A stretch of DNA of 64,000 nt. Source: Gemmatimonadaceae bacterium. GTDB lineage: Bacteria > Gemmatimonadota > Gemmatimonadetes > Gemmatimonadales > Gemmatimonadaceae. Under the pieces are notes generated by a model. That model saw only the letters and a program-made list of their open reading frames with translations. It did not search any database and was not told where the DNA came from. Below, piece by piece: positions 25,054 through 33,820 of the stretch. Numbering within the stretch: position 1 is the stretch's first letter; each line of letters starts with the position of its first letter. Made by a program: the position numbers and the translations under genes. The stretch spans positions 62,001-126,000 of the forward strand of contig DATNEW010000029.1 in the NCBI GenBank assembly GCA_035606695.1, given 5' to 3'.

Positions 25054-28000
25054 GTGCGCACTCTCGCCGTCTGCTCGTTCCTCGTCGCGGCCGCCACGGC
25101 CGGGACATTCAATCTTAGCGCGCAACAGCAACAACAGTCGCGGCCCAACGAGTCGCTGACGTGGCATTGGCGCGAGATCGGACCCACGCGCGCCGGTCGC
25201 GCTCGCGCGCTCGCGGGTGTGCCGTCGCAGCCGAACGTGTTCTACATCGGCTTCGACAACGGCGGCGTGTGGCGGTCGACCGACTACGGGTCGACGTGGG
25301 TGCCGCTGTTCGACAGCCAGTCCATCGGCTCGATCGGCGCCATCGCGGTGTCGCCGTCCGATCCGAACATCATTTATGTCGGCACGGGCGCGGGCATCAT
25401 TCGGCCCGACCTCGCGACGGGCAACGGCGTCTACAAGTCCACCGACGGCGGCAAGACCTGGACGCACCTCGGCCTGCGCGAGAGCCAGATGATCGCGATG
25501 ATCGACGTCGATCCCAAGAATCCGGACCGGATCTTCGTCGCGGCGCTCGGCCACCCGTACGGGCCGAATGCCGAGCGCGGCATTTTCCGCTCGACCGACG
25601 GCGGGCAGACGTTTACGAAAGTATTATATAAGGACGAGTATACCAGCGGCAACGACGTTCGCATCGACCCGTTGAATCCCAACACGGTGTACGCGACGCT
25701 GTGGCAGCAGCAGCAGAGCTTCATCGAGGGCGGCGGCTTCGGCGGCGCGGGGAACGGCATCTACAAGTCGACGGATGGCGGCGATCACTGGACGCAGCTG
25801 ACCGACGGCCTGCCGAACATCATCCAGGCGAACCTCGGGATCTCGGCGACGCATCCCAACACGCTGTACGCAACCGCGGCGGGCACGGTCCCGGACAACG
25901 GCGGCCGCGGCGGGAGAGGCGGCGGCGGCGCGAACAACACGACCGGTGTCGTCGGTTTCTACAAGTCGACCGACGGCGGCGCGCATTGGACGAAAGTCGG
26001 CAACGATCCGCGTCCGCTCGCGCGCATCGGCGGCGGCGACCTGCCGACGATCGCGGTCGATCCGACGAACGACAACGTGGTGTACAGCGCGTCCACCGTG
26101 TCGTGGCACACGGAGGACGGCGGTCAGACGTGGAGCGCGCTCCGCGGCGCACCGGGCGGCGACGACTATCAGAAGATCTGGGTGAGCCCAACCAACCCGA
26201 ACATCATTCTCATCGTCTCCGATCAAGGCGGCGTCGTCTCGGCCAATCGCGGACTGTCGTGGAGCAACTGGTACACGCAGCCAACGGCGGCGATGTATCA
26301 CGTGACGATCGACAACTCGTTCCCGTTCAACGTGTGCGGCGGGCAGCAGGATTCCGGCTCGGCATGCGTCGCCAGCACGTCGATGGACGGCGAGATCACG
26401 TTCCACGACTGGCATCCGGTCAACATTCAGGAATACGGTATCGCCGCGCCCGATCCGCGCGATCCCGACATGGTGTACGGCAGCGCGCGCCAGGGCGTAT
26501 CGCTCTACAATCGGCGCACCGGGCAGACGACGCAGGTCGGTCCGACCGCCGAGCAGCGGCAGGGTAACACATACGGTCGTAACGTGCGCACGATGCCGAT
26601 TCAGTGGTCGCCGGTCGACAACACGACGCTCTTCTACGCGTCGAACGTCATCTGGAAGTCCACCGATCACGCGCACAGTTGGACGCGCATCAGTCCCGAT
26701 CTCACGCGGCAGACGTGGGACGTTCCGCCGACCGCGGGCAAGTACGCGAGCACCGTGACGCCGGGCCCGCAGGGCTCGATCACGGCGATGTCGCCCTCGC
26801 CGCGCAGCCTGAACATCATCTGGACCGGCAGTGACGACGGCACGATCGAAGTGACGATGGACGGCGGCGCTCATTGGGCCAATGTCACGCCGCCGAGTGT
26901 GAAGCCGTGGGCGCGCGTGTTCAACATCGAGGCGGGACATTTCGACAACACCACCGCGTACGCCGCGGTGAACACCATGCGCCTGGACGACATGAATCCG
27001 CACTTCTTCCGCACGCACGACGGCGGCAAGACGTGGACGGAGATCGACACCGGCCTCGAGCCCGGCGCGGTGGCGAATTCGATCCGCGAGGATCCTAAGA
27101 AGAAAGGACTCTTGTTTGCCGCGACGGAAACGCAGGTCTATGTCTCGAACGATGATGGCGATCATTGGAATTCCATCAAGTACGACATGCCCGCGATCTC
27201 CGTGCGCGACATTCAGATCAAGGACGACAGCATCTGTCTGTGCTCGGTGCTCGTGGCCGGCACGCACGGGCGCGGGTTCTGGGTGCTCGACAACATCTCG
27301 TCGTTCCGGCAGATCACGGACGTGATGCAGTCGGAGCCGGCGGCCAACGCGTTTCTGTTCAAGCCGCCGACGGCCGTTCGTGTGCGCTTCGCGACGAACG
27401 ATCCGACACCGTGGCCGCCCGAGCTGCTGGCGGGCGAGAACCCGCTGCCCGGCGGCATCATCGATTATCATCTCGCGAAGGCGGCCACGGGTCCGGTGAC
27501 GCTCGAGATTCTCGACGCGCAGGGAAAGCGTGTGCGCCACTACACGAGCGCCGATCCGATTCGCGATCCGCATCCCGCGCTCGATCCCGAAGCGTACAAC
27601 GAGTTGTGCAAGCGGCAGCCGAACGCCGCCGACTGCGGGCTGCCACTTTACTGGCCCGCTCCTCCGATTCGCCTCGGCACCCGCGCCGGTTTCCATCGGT
27701 TCGCGTGGGATCTGCGCTACGATCAGACCAACGCGTCCGATCCGAACGCCGGCGAAGACGACGCCGCGACGGGCGCGGTGCCTCATCGCACGTACGCGGT
27801 TCCGTACGCGCCGTGGGCGCCGCCGGGCAATTACACCGTTCGACTGACGGTCGACGGCAAGACGTACACGCAGCCGCTCACGCTCAAGCTCGATCCGCGC
27901 GTGAAGACCCCGGCGGCCGGTCTCGCGCAGCTCGCGTCACTCACGAAAGAGATGTACGATGGTGCGATCGCGCTGCACGCGGCGTTCAATCAGGCGCGCG

Positions 28001-28320
28001 CATTGGCGTCGTCGGTCGAACAGTCGAGTGCGGATCCGGCCCTCAAGGCGGAGATCGATCGACTCGCGCCGGCGCCGGCGAACGGGGGTCGTCGCGGCCG
28101 CGGCGGGTTTGGCGGCGGGGGGCGCGGTGGGCGGGGCGGTGTCGATTCGCTGCCGTCGCTCGAGACGGTGAGCGGCGAGATGATCAACGCCGCGATGGCG
28201 ATGCAAGGCGCCGACGTCACGCCGACCGCGGGTGAGATTGCGGCGGTCGCGAAGGCGCGCGCGGATGCGGCGGCCGTCATGAAGCGCTGGAACGCCGTGA
28301 AGAGTCGGGCGGGCAAGTGA
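25054..28320 (+). CDS. Secreted BNR/VPS10-type beta-propeller protein
   Basis: 1088 residues, GTG start, signal peptide (MRTLAVCSFLVAAATAGTFNLSAQQ). At least seven Asp-box/BNR repeats are visible: VWRSTDYGSTW, VYKSTDGGKTW, IFRSTDGGQTF, IYKSTDGGDHW, FYKSTDGGAHW, WHTEDGGQTW and FRTHDGGKTW. This gives the large ten-blade propeller of sortilin/VPS10-like exported proteins. The C-terminal third contains GTHGRGFWVLDNISSFRQI, typical of the family, then an Arg/Gly-rich linker. No catalytic site is evident. Exported members are common in Gemmatimonadota and Acidobacteriota and their role is unknown. Confidence 0.9.
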   Translation: MRTLAVCSFLVAAATAGTFNLSAQQQQQSRPNESLTWHWREIGPTRAGRARALAGVPSQPNVFYIGFDNGGVWRSTDYGSTWVPLFDSQSIGSIGAIAVSPSDPNIIYVGTGAGIIRPDLATGNGVYKSTDGGKTWTHLGLRESQMIAMIDVDPKNPDRIFVAALGHPYGPNAERGIFRSTDGGQTFTKVLYKDEYTSGNDVRIDPLNPNTVYATLWQQQQSFIEGGGFGGAGNGIYKSTDGGDHWTQLTDGLPNIIQANLGISATHPNTLYATAAGTVPDNGGRGGRGGGGANNTTGVVGFYKSTDGGAHWTKVGNDPRPLARIGGGDLPTIAVDPTNDNVVYSASTVSWHTEDGGQTWSALRGAPGGDDYQKIWVSPTNPNIILIVSDQGGVVSANRGLSWSNWYTQPTAAMYHVTIDNSFPFNVCGGQQDSGSACVASTSMDGEITFHDWHPVNIQEYGIAAPDPRDPDMVYGSARQGVSLYNRRTGQTTQVGPTAEQRQGNTYGRNVRTMPIQWSPVDNTTLFYASNVIWKSTDHAHSWTRISPDLTRQTWDVPPTAGKYASTVTPGPQGSITAMSPSPRSLNIIWTGSDDGTIEVTMDGGAHWANVTPPSVKPWARVFNIEAGHFDNTTAYAAVNTMRLDDMNPHFFRTHDGGKTWTEIDTGLEPGAVANSIREDPKKKGLLFAATETQVYVSNDDGDHWNSIKYDMPAISVRDIQIKDDSICLCSVLVAGTHGRGFWVLDNISSFRQITDVMQSEPAANAFLFKPPTAVRVRFATNDPTPWPPELLAGENPLPGGIIDYHLAKAATGPVTLEILDAQGKRVRHYTSADPIRDPHPALDPEAYNELCKRQPNAADCGLPLYWPAPPIRLGTRAGFHRFAWDLRYDQTNASDPNAGEDDAATGAVPHRTYAVPYAPWAPPGNYTVRLTVDGKTYTQPLTLKLDPRVKTPAAGLAQLASLTKEMYDGAIALHAAFNQARALASSVEQSSADPALKAEIDRLAPAPANGGRRGRGGFGGGGRGGRGGVDSLPSLETVSGEMINAAMAMQGADVTPTAGEIAAVAKARADAAAVMKRWNAVKSRAGK

Positions 28321-28943
28321 CGTCATTCCGAGCGACGTTGTCATTCCGAGCGACGTTGTCATTCCGAGCGAAGCGAGGAATCTGGCATCTGCGTAAGAGT
28401 GGCTTGCCCCTCGATCGTGATGTTAGATCCCTCGCGTTGCTCGGGATGACAGTCCTTGCTGCGCGTGTGAATGCGCAATCCGCGACGTTCCTCGACTACC
28501 ACACGACAGTCCCTTCGACCTGGACGACGCGTGCGCCGTCGTCGTCCAGTCGATTGGGCGAGTATGTCGTGCCCGCGTCGAGCGCGGGACCGAGCGCGGA
28601 AGTCGTGGTCTACTTCTTCGGCGCGCGCATGGGCGGCAACGTCGACGCGAACGTGGCGCGATGGCGCGATGCGTTCACCAATGGCGGTGTAGGTCCGACG
28701 TTCGAGAAGATCTCGCGCGATTCGACCGGCGCATTTCCGATCACGTACGCCGAGTTTCACGGAACGTATCGTCGCGGAATCGGCGCCGGGTCAGCGGATT
28801 CGGTGCGGGCCGGTCAGGCGCTCATCGCGTCGATCGTCGAGACGTCGAAGGGCGCGTTGTTCATTCAGATCTTTGGGCCGGAAGGGCGGGTGGTGGCGGA
28901 GCGGGAGACGTTCATGAAATTCGTGAAGGGGCTCGAGCCGTAG
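28317..28943 (+). CDS. Exported hypothetical protein with repeat-encoded N-terminus
   Basis: The frame is open from a GTG at 28317, which overlaps the propeller stop as GTGA, through the whole dispersed repeat to 28943 (208 codons). The conserved-looking part starts near residue 50 (NAQSATFLDYHTTVPSTW). Residues from the TTG at 28404 read MPLDRDVRSLALLGMTVLAA followed by RVNAQ-SA, which has the shape of a signal peptide. The only ATG is at 28446, inside the repeat end. The mature part includes EVVVYFFGARMGGNVDANVARW, of no family I recognise. The true start is uncertain. Its 3' end overlaps the convergent LeuD-like gene by 32 bp. Confidence 0.65.
   Translation: MTSFRATLSFRATLSFRAKRGIWHLRKSGLPLDRDVRSLALLGMTVLAARVNAQSATFLDYHTTVPSTWTTRAPSSSSRLGEYVVPASSAGPSAEVVVYFFGARMGGNVDANVARWRDAFTNGGVGPTFEKISRDSTGAFPITYAEFHGTYRRGIGAGSADSVRAGQALIASIVETSKGALFIQIFGPEGRVVAERETFMKFVKGLEP
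28322..28450. repeat. Dispersed palindromic repeat copy B, left end triplicated
   Basis: Left end GTCATTCCGAGCGAC occurs three times with an 18-bp period (28322, 28340, 28358), then AAGCGAGGAATCTGGCATCT. The right end (GATCCCTCGCGTTGCTCGGG then ATGAC, ending 28450) is the inverted counterpart. It begins two bases after the propeller stop and is read through by the frame of the next gene. Confidence 0.85.
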
Positions 28944-29454
28944 CGCCCGATGACAGAGAGCCGTTCTTCCTGAGGTACCCCACCAACCCCCCCGCTTCGA
29001 GAATCTTCGCGGCGATCCCCGACGGAATCGCCCCCGCCTCCGCGTCACCGCTCGTGCGATCGAGCACCCGCACCCCCCGCCCGAACGCCGTGACGACGAT
29101 CGCATCGCCCTCGGCGATCTTCGACGTGTCGCACTCGATCGGCATCAACCCATTGTTCACCGCGTTGCGATAGAACGTCCGCGAATAGCTTTCCGCGATC
29201 ACCGCGCGAATACCCGCGGCGAGAATCACCGTCGCCGCGACCTCCATGGCCGACCCGCAGCCGAAGTTGCGGCCGGCAACGATCAAATCGCCCGGCTGTA
29301 CCGTCGCGGCAAACGACGGATCGACCGTCTCGAGCAGATACTTTTTTAGCAAACTCTCATCGAGCGTCTCCTTCTTCCGCGCCGACGAGATGATGTAGTC
29401 CGTATTGACGTCGTCGCCGAACCGGCGGGCGCGGCCCTCGAGCAGCGGCGTCAC
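28912..29454 (-). CDS. LeuD-like small subunit of an aconitase-family hydro-lyase
   Basis: 180 residues, GTG start overlapping the LeuC-like stop (GTGA). The swivelling-domain start FGDDVNTDYIIS and GRNFGCGS are conserved. The usual GCGSSREHA is here G-C-G-S-A-M-E-V-A (residues 65-73), so the second Ser, the substrate-binding Arg and the His are replaced. The loop that sets specificity in homoaconitase and isopropylmalate isomerase (YLRT or YLVY) reads Arg-Lys-Lys-Glu. With the large subunit it should move water on a hydroxy-dicarboxylate, but probably not 3-isopropylmalate. Cytoplasmic heterodimer expected. Confidence 0.85.
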   Translation of the reverse strand: MTPLLEGRARRFGDDVNTDYIISSARKKETLDESLLKKYLLETVDPSFAATVQPGDLIVAGRNFGCGSAMEVAATVILAAGIRAVIAESYSRTFYRNAVNNGLMPIECDTSKIAEGDAIVVTAFGRGVRVLDRTSGDAEAGAIPSGIAAKILEAGGLVGYLRKNGSLSSGATARAPSRIS

Positions 29455-30716
29455 GTGCCGATCGTCCGCGGATCGGTGATCGCGCCGGTGATCGCGGCCG
29501 CCGCGCACGCCGCCGGCGACGCGAGATAGATCTGCGCCGTCGCGTTGCCCATTCGTGCCTTGAAGTTCCGGTTGGCGGTCGAGAGCACGTTCACGCCGTC
29601 GCGCGGAATCACGCCGCTCGTGCCACAGCACGCCCCGCACCCCGGCGCCGTGACGATCGCGCCGATCTCTGTGAGCCGCGCCAGCGTGCCATCGGCGGTC
29701 AACCGCCGCTCCACGTCGCGCGACGCCGGCGTCACGACCAGCTCGACGCCGTCGGCGAGTCGCCCGCCGCCGCGCTCGAGCACCTCCAACGCTTCGTGAT
29801 AGTCGCGCACGCGACCGCCCGTGCAGGTGCCAAGAAAGACCATCTGGATCGGCGTGCCGGCAGCGGCCGCCAACGTCGCGACGTTCGCGGGCGAATGCGG
29901 CAGCGCAACGACCGGCGCCAGCGACGCAAGATCGATCTCGAGCGTTCTCGAATAGGTCGCATCCTCGTCGGCGCTCACCGCGTCGTACGACGTCACGCCA
30001 CGCTCGGCGAGATAGCTCGCGAGCACGTCGTCAGCGGGGAACATCGCCGCCTTGGCGCCGCTTTCGACGAGCAGGTTGCTCAACACGAGCCGCTCCTCGA
30101 TCGCGAACGACGCGACGGCGTCGCCTGAATATTCGATCGCCTGATAGTTCGCGCCTTCGGCGCCGAGCGTCGCGACGATGGCGAGCGCGACGTCCTTCAC
30201 GGTGACGTCGTCGCGTCGCGCGCCGCTGAGGACGATGCGAATCGTCTCGGGAACGCGGAGCCAGATCTGGCCGGTGATCATCGCGGCCGCGAGATCGGAT
30301 GAGCCGATGCCCGTCGCGAACAGATTCAACGCGCCGCACGTCACCGTATGACTGTCGGCGCCGAGCACGAGCTGTCCCGGGCGGACGACGGCGCGTTCGA
30401 CGGCGAGTTGGTGGCTGATCCCCTCGCCGCGTTCCGAGACGTCGAGACCGTGCGTCGCGGCGAAGGCGTGCACGAGATCGTGATACTTGGCCGTGCCGGG
30501 GCTCGTCGTGGGATCGTAGTGATCGAGCGCGAACACGACGCGCTCCGGATACCGCACCGACGAGCCGCCCATCTTCTCGAAGTAGGCAATGGCCATCGGC
30601 GCCGAGGCGTCGGTGCCGATCACGCGATCCGCATCGCACACCACCATCTCGCCCGCCCGAACGTCGTGGCCGGATTTGTCGGACAGAACTTTTTCGGCCA
30701 TCGTCTTGCCACTCAT
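29451..30716 (-). CDS. LeuC-like large subunit of an aconitase-family hydro-lyase
   Basis: 421 residues, the archaeal/homoaconitase-like length rather than the longer E. coli LeuC. It has GADSHTVTCGALNLFATGIGSSDLAAAM and the 4Fe-4S cysteines in LGTCTGGR and APGCGACCGTSG. The usual Asn of SCTNGR is Gly here. The family isomerises or hydrates hydroxy-dicarboxylates via the cluster. ATGA overlap with the transporter stop and GTGA overlap with the small subunit show coupled translation. No leuA or leuB is near, and an importer and an aldolase-like gene are, so a catabolic role is more likely than leucine synthesis. Confidence 0.88.
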   Translation of the reverse strand: MSGKTMAEKVLSDKSGHDVRAGEMVVCDADRVIGTDASAPMAIAYFEKMGGSSVRYPERVVFALDHYDPTTSPGTAKYHDLVHAFAATHGLDVSERGEGISHQLAVERAVVRPGQLVLGADSHTVTCGALNLFATGIGSSDLAAAMITGQIWLRVPETIRIVLSGARRDDVTVKDVALAIVATLGAEGANYQAIEYSGDAVASFAIEERLVLSNLLVESGAKAAMFPADDVLASYLAERGVTSYDAVSADEDATYSRTLEIDLASLAPVVALPHSPANVATLAAAAGTPIQMVFLGTCTGGRVRDYHEALEVLERGGGRLADGVELVVTPASRDVERRLTADGTLARLTEIGAIVTAPGCGACCGTSGVIPRDGVNVLSTANRNFKARMGNATAQIYLASPAACAAAAITGAITDPRTIGT

Positions 30717-31954
30717 CCCGCGGTCTCCGTCACCGGCGACGGCACCTCCGCCGTCGCGTGCTCCGCGCGGCCAACCCACGCCGCGCCGACGAGATTGCTC
30801 AGCGTGTTCACCGCGGTGCGGCACATGTCGAGCGGCCGATCCACCGCCGCGACGAGCGCGATACCGGCCGCCGCCTGATCCCGCAATCCGACGGCATTGA
30901 GCACGATGAGCGTCGTCACGAGCGAGCTGCCGGGCACGCCGGCTCCGGCGAACGCGGCGACGGTCGACGCCGCGACGATCGCGAACCACTGCGACGGACC
31001 GAGCGCCAATCCATACACCGACGCCAGAAACACGGCCGTCACCGCCTTGTAAACCGCCGAGCCGTTCTTGTTGAGCGTGGCGCCGGCGGGGAGCACGAAC
31101 GCCACCGCATCGTTCGAGATGCCGAGCCGATTCGTCGCCGCCGCCATGCTCACCGGCAGCGTCACGCTCGACGACGCAGTGGCGAACGCGAGCATCAACG
31201 CGTCGGAAACACCGCGGATGAATCGCGACTCGCTCATGTTGGCGGCGAAGCGCACCAGCGGCATGAGCACGAGTACCGTGTGAACCGCAAGCGCGATGAG
31301 CACGGTCACCACGAACAGTCCGAGATTCTCGAGCATGGCCGCGCCCGATGTCGCAACGGTAACCGCGATCAGCACCAGCACCGCGAGCGGCGCGAGCTTC
31401 ATGATCCACCCGATGACGATCATCGACAGCTCGTTCAAGCGCTCGAACAGCGCGAGCACGGAACGGCGCTTTTCATCCTCGAGGGTCGTTGCTGCCGCGG
31501 CGAAGATGCACACCGCGACGATCAACGGCAGCAGATCGCCTTGCACGGCGGCGGCGAATGGATTCTGCGGAATCATCGCGAGCAGCACCTCGCCGACCCC
31601 CGGAACCGACGCGTTGGTCGCGATACCCTCGTTCTTCGCCGCGAGCGCACCGAACGGTGCCGCGTGCGCGATGAGGATACCGACCGTCGCCGCGAGCACG
31701 GTCGTTCCGACGAAGTACGCGAGCGTTCGGCCGCCGATGCGTCCGAGGCGCCGCAAGTCGCCGAGCGACGCGACGCCCGTGAACAAGCTGCCGATGACGA
31801 GCGGCACGACGACCATCGTGATCAGCCGAATGAACGCGGTGCCGATGGGCTCGAGCGCCATGACGCCATCGAGCAAGACCGGAGACAACCTCGCGATGGC
31901 GCCGAGTGCGGCCCCGCCTATCATGCCGATGAAGATACGCGTTTGAAGTTTCAT
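30713..31954 (-). CDS. DctA/GltP-type dicarboxylate or amino acid:cation symporter
   Basis: 413 residues of the DAACS family. Visible are the N-terminal helices (IFIGMIGGAALGAIARL), the serine-rich re-entrant loop region TASSSVTLPVSMAAA, the FVLPAGATLNKNGSAVYKAVTAVFLA segment and the second hairpin AGAGVPGSSLVTTLIVLNAVGL. The family imports C4-dicarboxylates, glutamate/aspartate or related acids with H+ or Na+. The start is 7 nt after the aminotransferase stop with GCGGAG overlapping that stop as ribosome-binding site. It probably brings in the substrate of the operon. Confidence 0.92.
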   Translation of the reverse strand: MKLQTRIFIGMIGGAALGAIARLSPVLLDGVMALEPIGTAFIRLITMVVVPLVIGSLFTGVASLGDLRRLGRIGGRTLAYFVGTTVLAATVGILIAHAAPFGALAAKNEGIATNASVPGVGEVLLAMIPQNPFAAAVQGDLLPLIVAVCIFAAAATTLEDEKRRSVLALFERLNELSMIVIGWIMKLAPLAVLVLIAVTVATSGAAMLENLGLFVVTVLIALAVHTVLVLMPLVRFAANMSESRFIRGVSDALMLAFATASSSVTLPVSMAAATNRLGISNDAVAFVLPAGATLNKNGSAVYKAVTAVFLASVYGLALGPSQWFAIVAASTVAAFAGAGVPGSSLVTTLIVLNAVGLRDQAAAGIALVAAVDRPLDMCRTAVNTLSNLVGAAWVGRAEHATAEVPSPVTETAG

Positions 31955-31961
31955 CCGACGC

Positions 31962-33077
31962 TCACTCCGCGGGGACCGGTTGCGTGGCCGACAACTCGGC
32001 GAGCACCTCGCTCAGCGCCGACAGCGTCCGCTCGACGTCGTTCAGCCGAATGTCGCCCATGTGGCCGATGCGAAATCCCGCCGGCTGATACGGTCCAAGT
32101 CCCGCGGCGGTCAGAATCCCGCGCGCCTTGAGCCCATTGCGCACGTCGGCGGGCGCCGGCCCGTTGGCGAGCGAGATCGCCGTCATCGTCGTCGCGCGGT
32201 CGGTCAACGTTGGACATTGCAGGGACAGCCCAAGCTCCTCGATGCCGTGCCGGGTGCGTTCCGCCATCTCACGATGACGCCGCACCACATTCTCGAACCC
32301 TTCCTCGTCAATCATTCTCAGCGACTCGGCCACCTGCAGCACGAGATGCACCGGCGTCGTCCCCGGCGTCTCGGGCTTCGCTTTAGAGATCTCTGATCGA
32401 ATGGCCGAAAAGCTCCAGTAGTTGCGGGGCAGGCGCGCGGATTCGTTGGCGCGCCAGGCGCGGTCGCTCATGGCGACGAACGAGAGACCGGGGCTCGACA
32501 TCAGGCACTTCTGCGAGGCGGTGACCGCGACGTCGACGTGCCACTCATCGAACGAGAAAGGCATGCCGCCGATCGAAGCCACGCCGTCGATCATCGTCAT
32601 GACGCCGCGCGCGTTGGCGACTCGCGCGACGCCGGCAACATCGTTCGCGACGCCGGTCGAGGTGTCGGCATATGCCAGTGCAACGGCGCGCACGCGCGGA
32701 TGCTCCGAGAGAACCTCGTTCACGTCCGACGGATTTACGCTTCGCTCCCACTCGGTCGCGATGCGATGCACGACCACGCCATACGATTCGGCGAACCCGG
32801 CCCACATCTCGCCGAACTTGCCGTTGCAGCACACCGCGATCTCGTCGCCCGCCGAGAAGAGATTGCAGATCGCGGCTTCGAGCGCGCCGCGGCCGGTGGT
32901 GTGCACGGGCAGCACAGGCGTCGTGGTGCCGAAGATGGGCTGGAGCAGCTCGACGACGGTGCGCAGCTCGCGTGAGAACTCCGGTGTGCGGTGATGAATC
33001 ATCGGCCGCGCGCCGGCGCGCAGCACGCGGTCGGGGACGCGCGTGGGGCCCGGTGTCATCAACAGCAGCTCGCTCAC
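31962..33077 (-). CDS. Class V aminotransferase (alanine/aspartate-glyoxylate type)
   Basis: 371 residues. The start LLMTPGPTRVPDRVLRAGARPMIHHRTPEF is the signature of the AGXT-like class V group. The PLP lysine is in TASQKCLMSSPGLSF. GRGALEAAICNLFSAGDEIAV holds the phosphate-binding turn, and FRIGHMGDI the carboxylate-binding arginine. Members transfer amino groups between alanine, serine, aspartate or phosphonates and glyoxylate or pyruvate. GTG start overlaps the stop of the RraA-like gene (GTGA). In this operon it may feed an amino acid into, or drain a keto acid from, the pathway. Confidence 0.9.
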   Translation of the reverse strand: MSELLLMTPGPTRVPDRVLRAGARPMIHHRTPEFSRELRTVVELLQPIFGTTTPVLPVHTTGRGALEAAICNLFSAGDEIAVCCNGKFGEMWAGFAESYGVVVHRIATEWERSVNPSDVNEVLSEHPRVRAVALAYADTSTGVANDVAGVARVANARGVMTMIDGVASIGGMPFSFDEWHVDVAVTASQKCLMSSPGLSFVAMSDRAWRANESARLPRNYWSFSAIRSEISKAKPETPGTTPVHLVLQVAESLRMIDEEGFENVVRRHREMAERTRHGIEELGLSLQCPTLTDRATTMTAISLANGPAPADVRNGLKARGILTAAGLGPYQPAGFRIGHMGDIRLNDVERTLSALSEVLAELSATQPVPAE

Positions 33078-33781
33078 TCGATCACACCCTTCGCGCGCAA
33101 CAGCTCATCCACGTCGGGCCGGAACCACGTGCCCGCGCGAATCTCGGCGATGCGCTTGCGCTCGCGATCCATCAGCGTCGCGACCTGCGCCAACACGTCG
33201 TCCGCATGGTCACGAGGTACGACCGCGATGCCGTCGTCGTCGCCGACGATGATGTCGCCCGGCATCACGACCGTTCCGCCGCACGAGATCGGAACGTTCA
33301 CTTCGCCAGGGCCGTCCTTGTCGCAACCGCCCGCGCACACGGTGCGACTGAATGCGGGGAAGCCGAGGCTCGTGATGCCGTCCACGTCGCGGATGGCACC
33401 GTCGACGACGATGCCGCCGAGTTTCTTCGCGGCGGCGGAGTTGCACATCAACTCACCGAACACTGCGCTCGTCGTGTTGCCGCACGTGTTCACGACGACG
33501 ACGTCGCCCGGCTCGGCCACGTCGAGCGCTTTGTGAATCATGAGATTGTCGGCTGGCCGCGCGTTGACGGTGACGGCGAGACCGCACAGCGCGAATCCGC
33601 TGCGAGAGCGAATGGCGGGATCCATGAAGTTGAAGCGGCCCATCGCGTCGGCGAGATTGGAGCTGGCCATGCCGCGAAAGCGCTCGACGACGCGAGTGTC
33701 GATGCGCGGTGGGGCGGGGAGGACGCGAAAGCCGAGCTTGCCGGTGCGTGGCATTGGGGGGAGTGAGGCGTGGTGAGGCAT
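33074..33781 (-). CDS. RraA/HMG-aldolase family protein
   Basis: 235 residues. GGIVVDGAIRDVDGI contains the Arg-Asp pair that binds substrate and metal in 4-hydroxy-4-methyl-2-oxoglutarate aldolases. GDIIVGDDDGIAVVP is the second signature. The family includes pyruvate-forming class II aldolases/oxaloacetate decarboxylases and the RNase E inhibitor RraA. Its place in a catabolic operon favours the aldolase. A 25-residue N-terminal extension is included because GAGGTG lies about 8 nt before the ATG at 33781, while the inner ATG at 33754 has no such site. It is 39 bp from the REC-PilT stop. Confidence 0.87.
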   Translation of the reverse strand: MPHHASLPPMPRTGKLGFRVLPAPPRIDTRVVERFRGMASSNLADAMGRFNFMDPAIRSRSGFALCGLAVTVNARPADNLMIHKALDVAEPGDVVVVNTCGNTTSAVFGELMCNSAAAKKLGGIVVDGAIRDVDGITSLGFPAFSRTVCAGGCDKDGPGEVNVPISCGGTVVMPGDIIVGDDDGIAVVPRDHADDVLAQVATLMDRERKRIAEIRAGTWFRPDVDELLRAKGVIE

Positions 33782-33820
33782 TTAAGAAGCACCTCGGACC
33801 TCGTGCTCGCAACACCCCTG

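Noticed and set aside
25624-27786. 720-codon minus-strand ORF
   Set aside because: Antisense to the BNR propeller with Arg/Val/His-biased composition. The plus-strand protein has seven Asp boxes and a signal peptide.
28912-30716. Leucine biosynthesis leuCD
   Set aside because: No leuA or leuB nearby, the genes are translationally coupled to an importer and an aldolase-like gene, and the small subunit lacks the SSRE motif. It cannot be fully excluded without the rest of the genome.
30758-32131. 457-codon plus-strand ORF
   Set aside because: Antisense to the DctA-like transporter and aminotransferase, with an extreme Arg/His/Glu composition.
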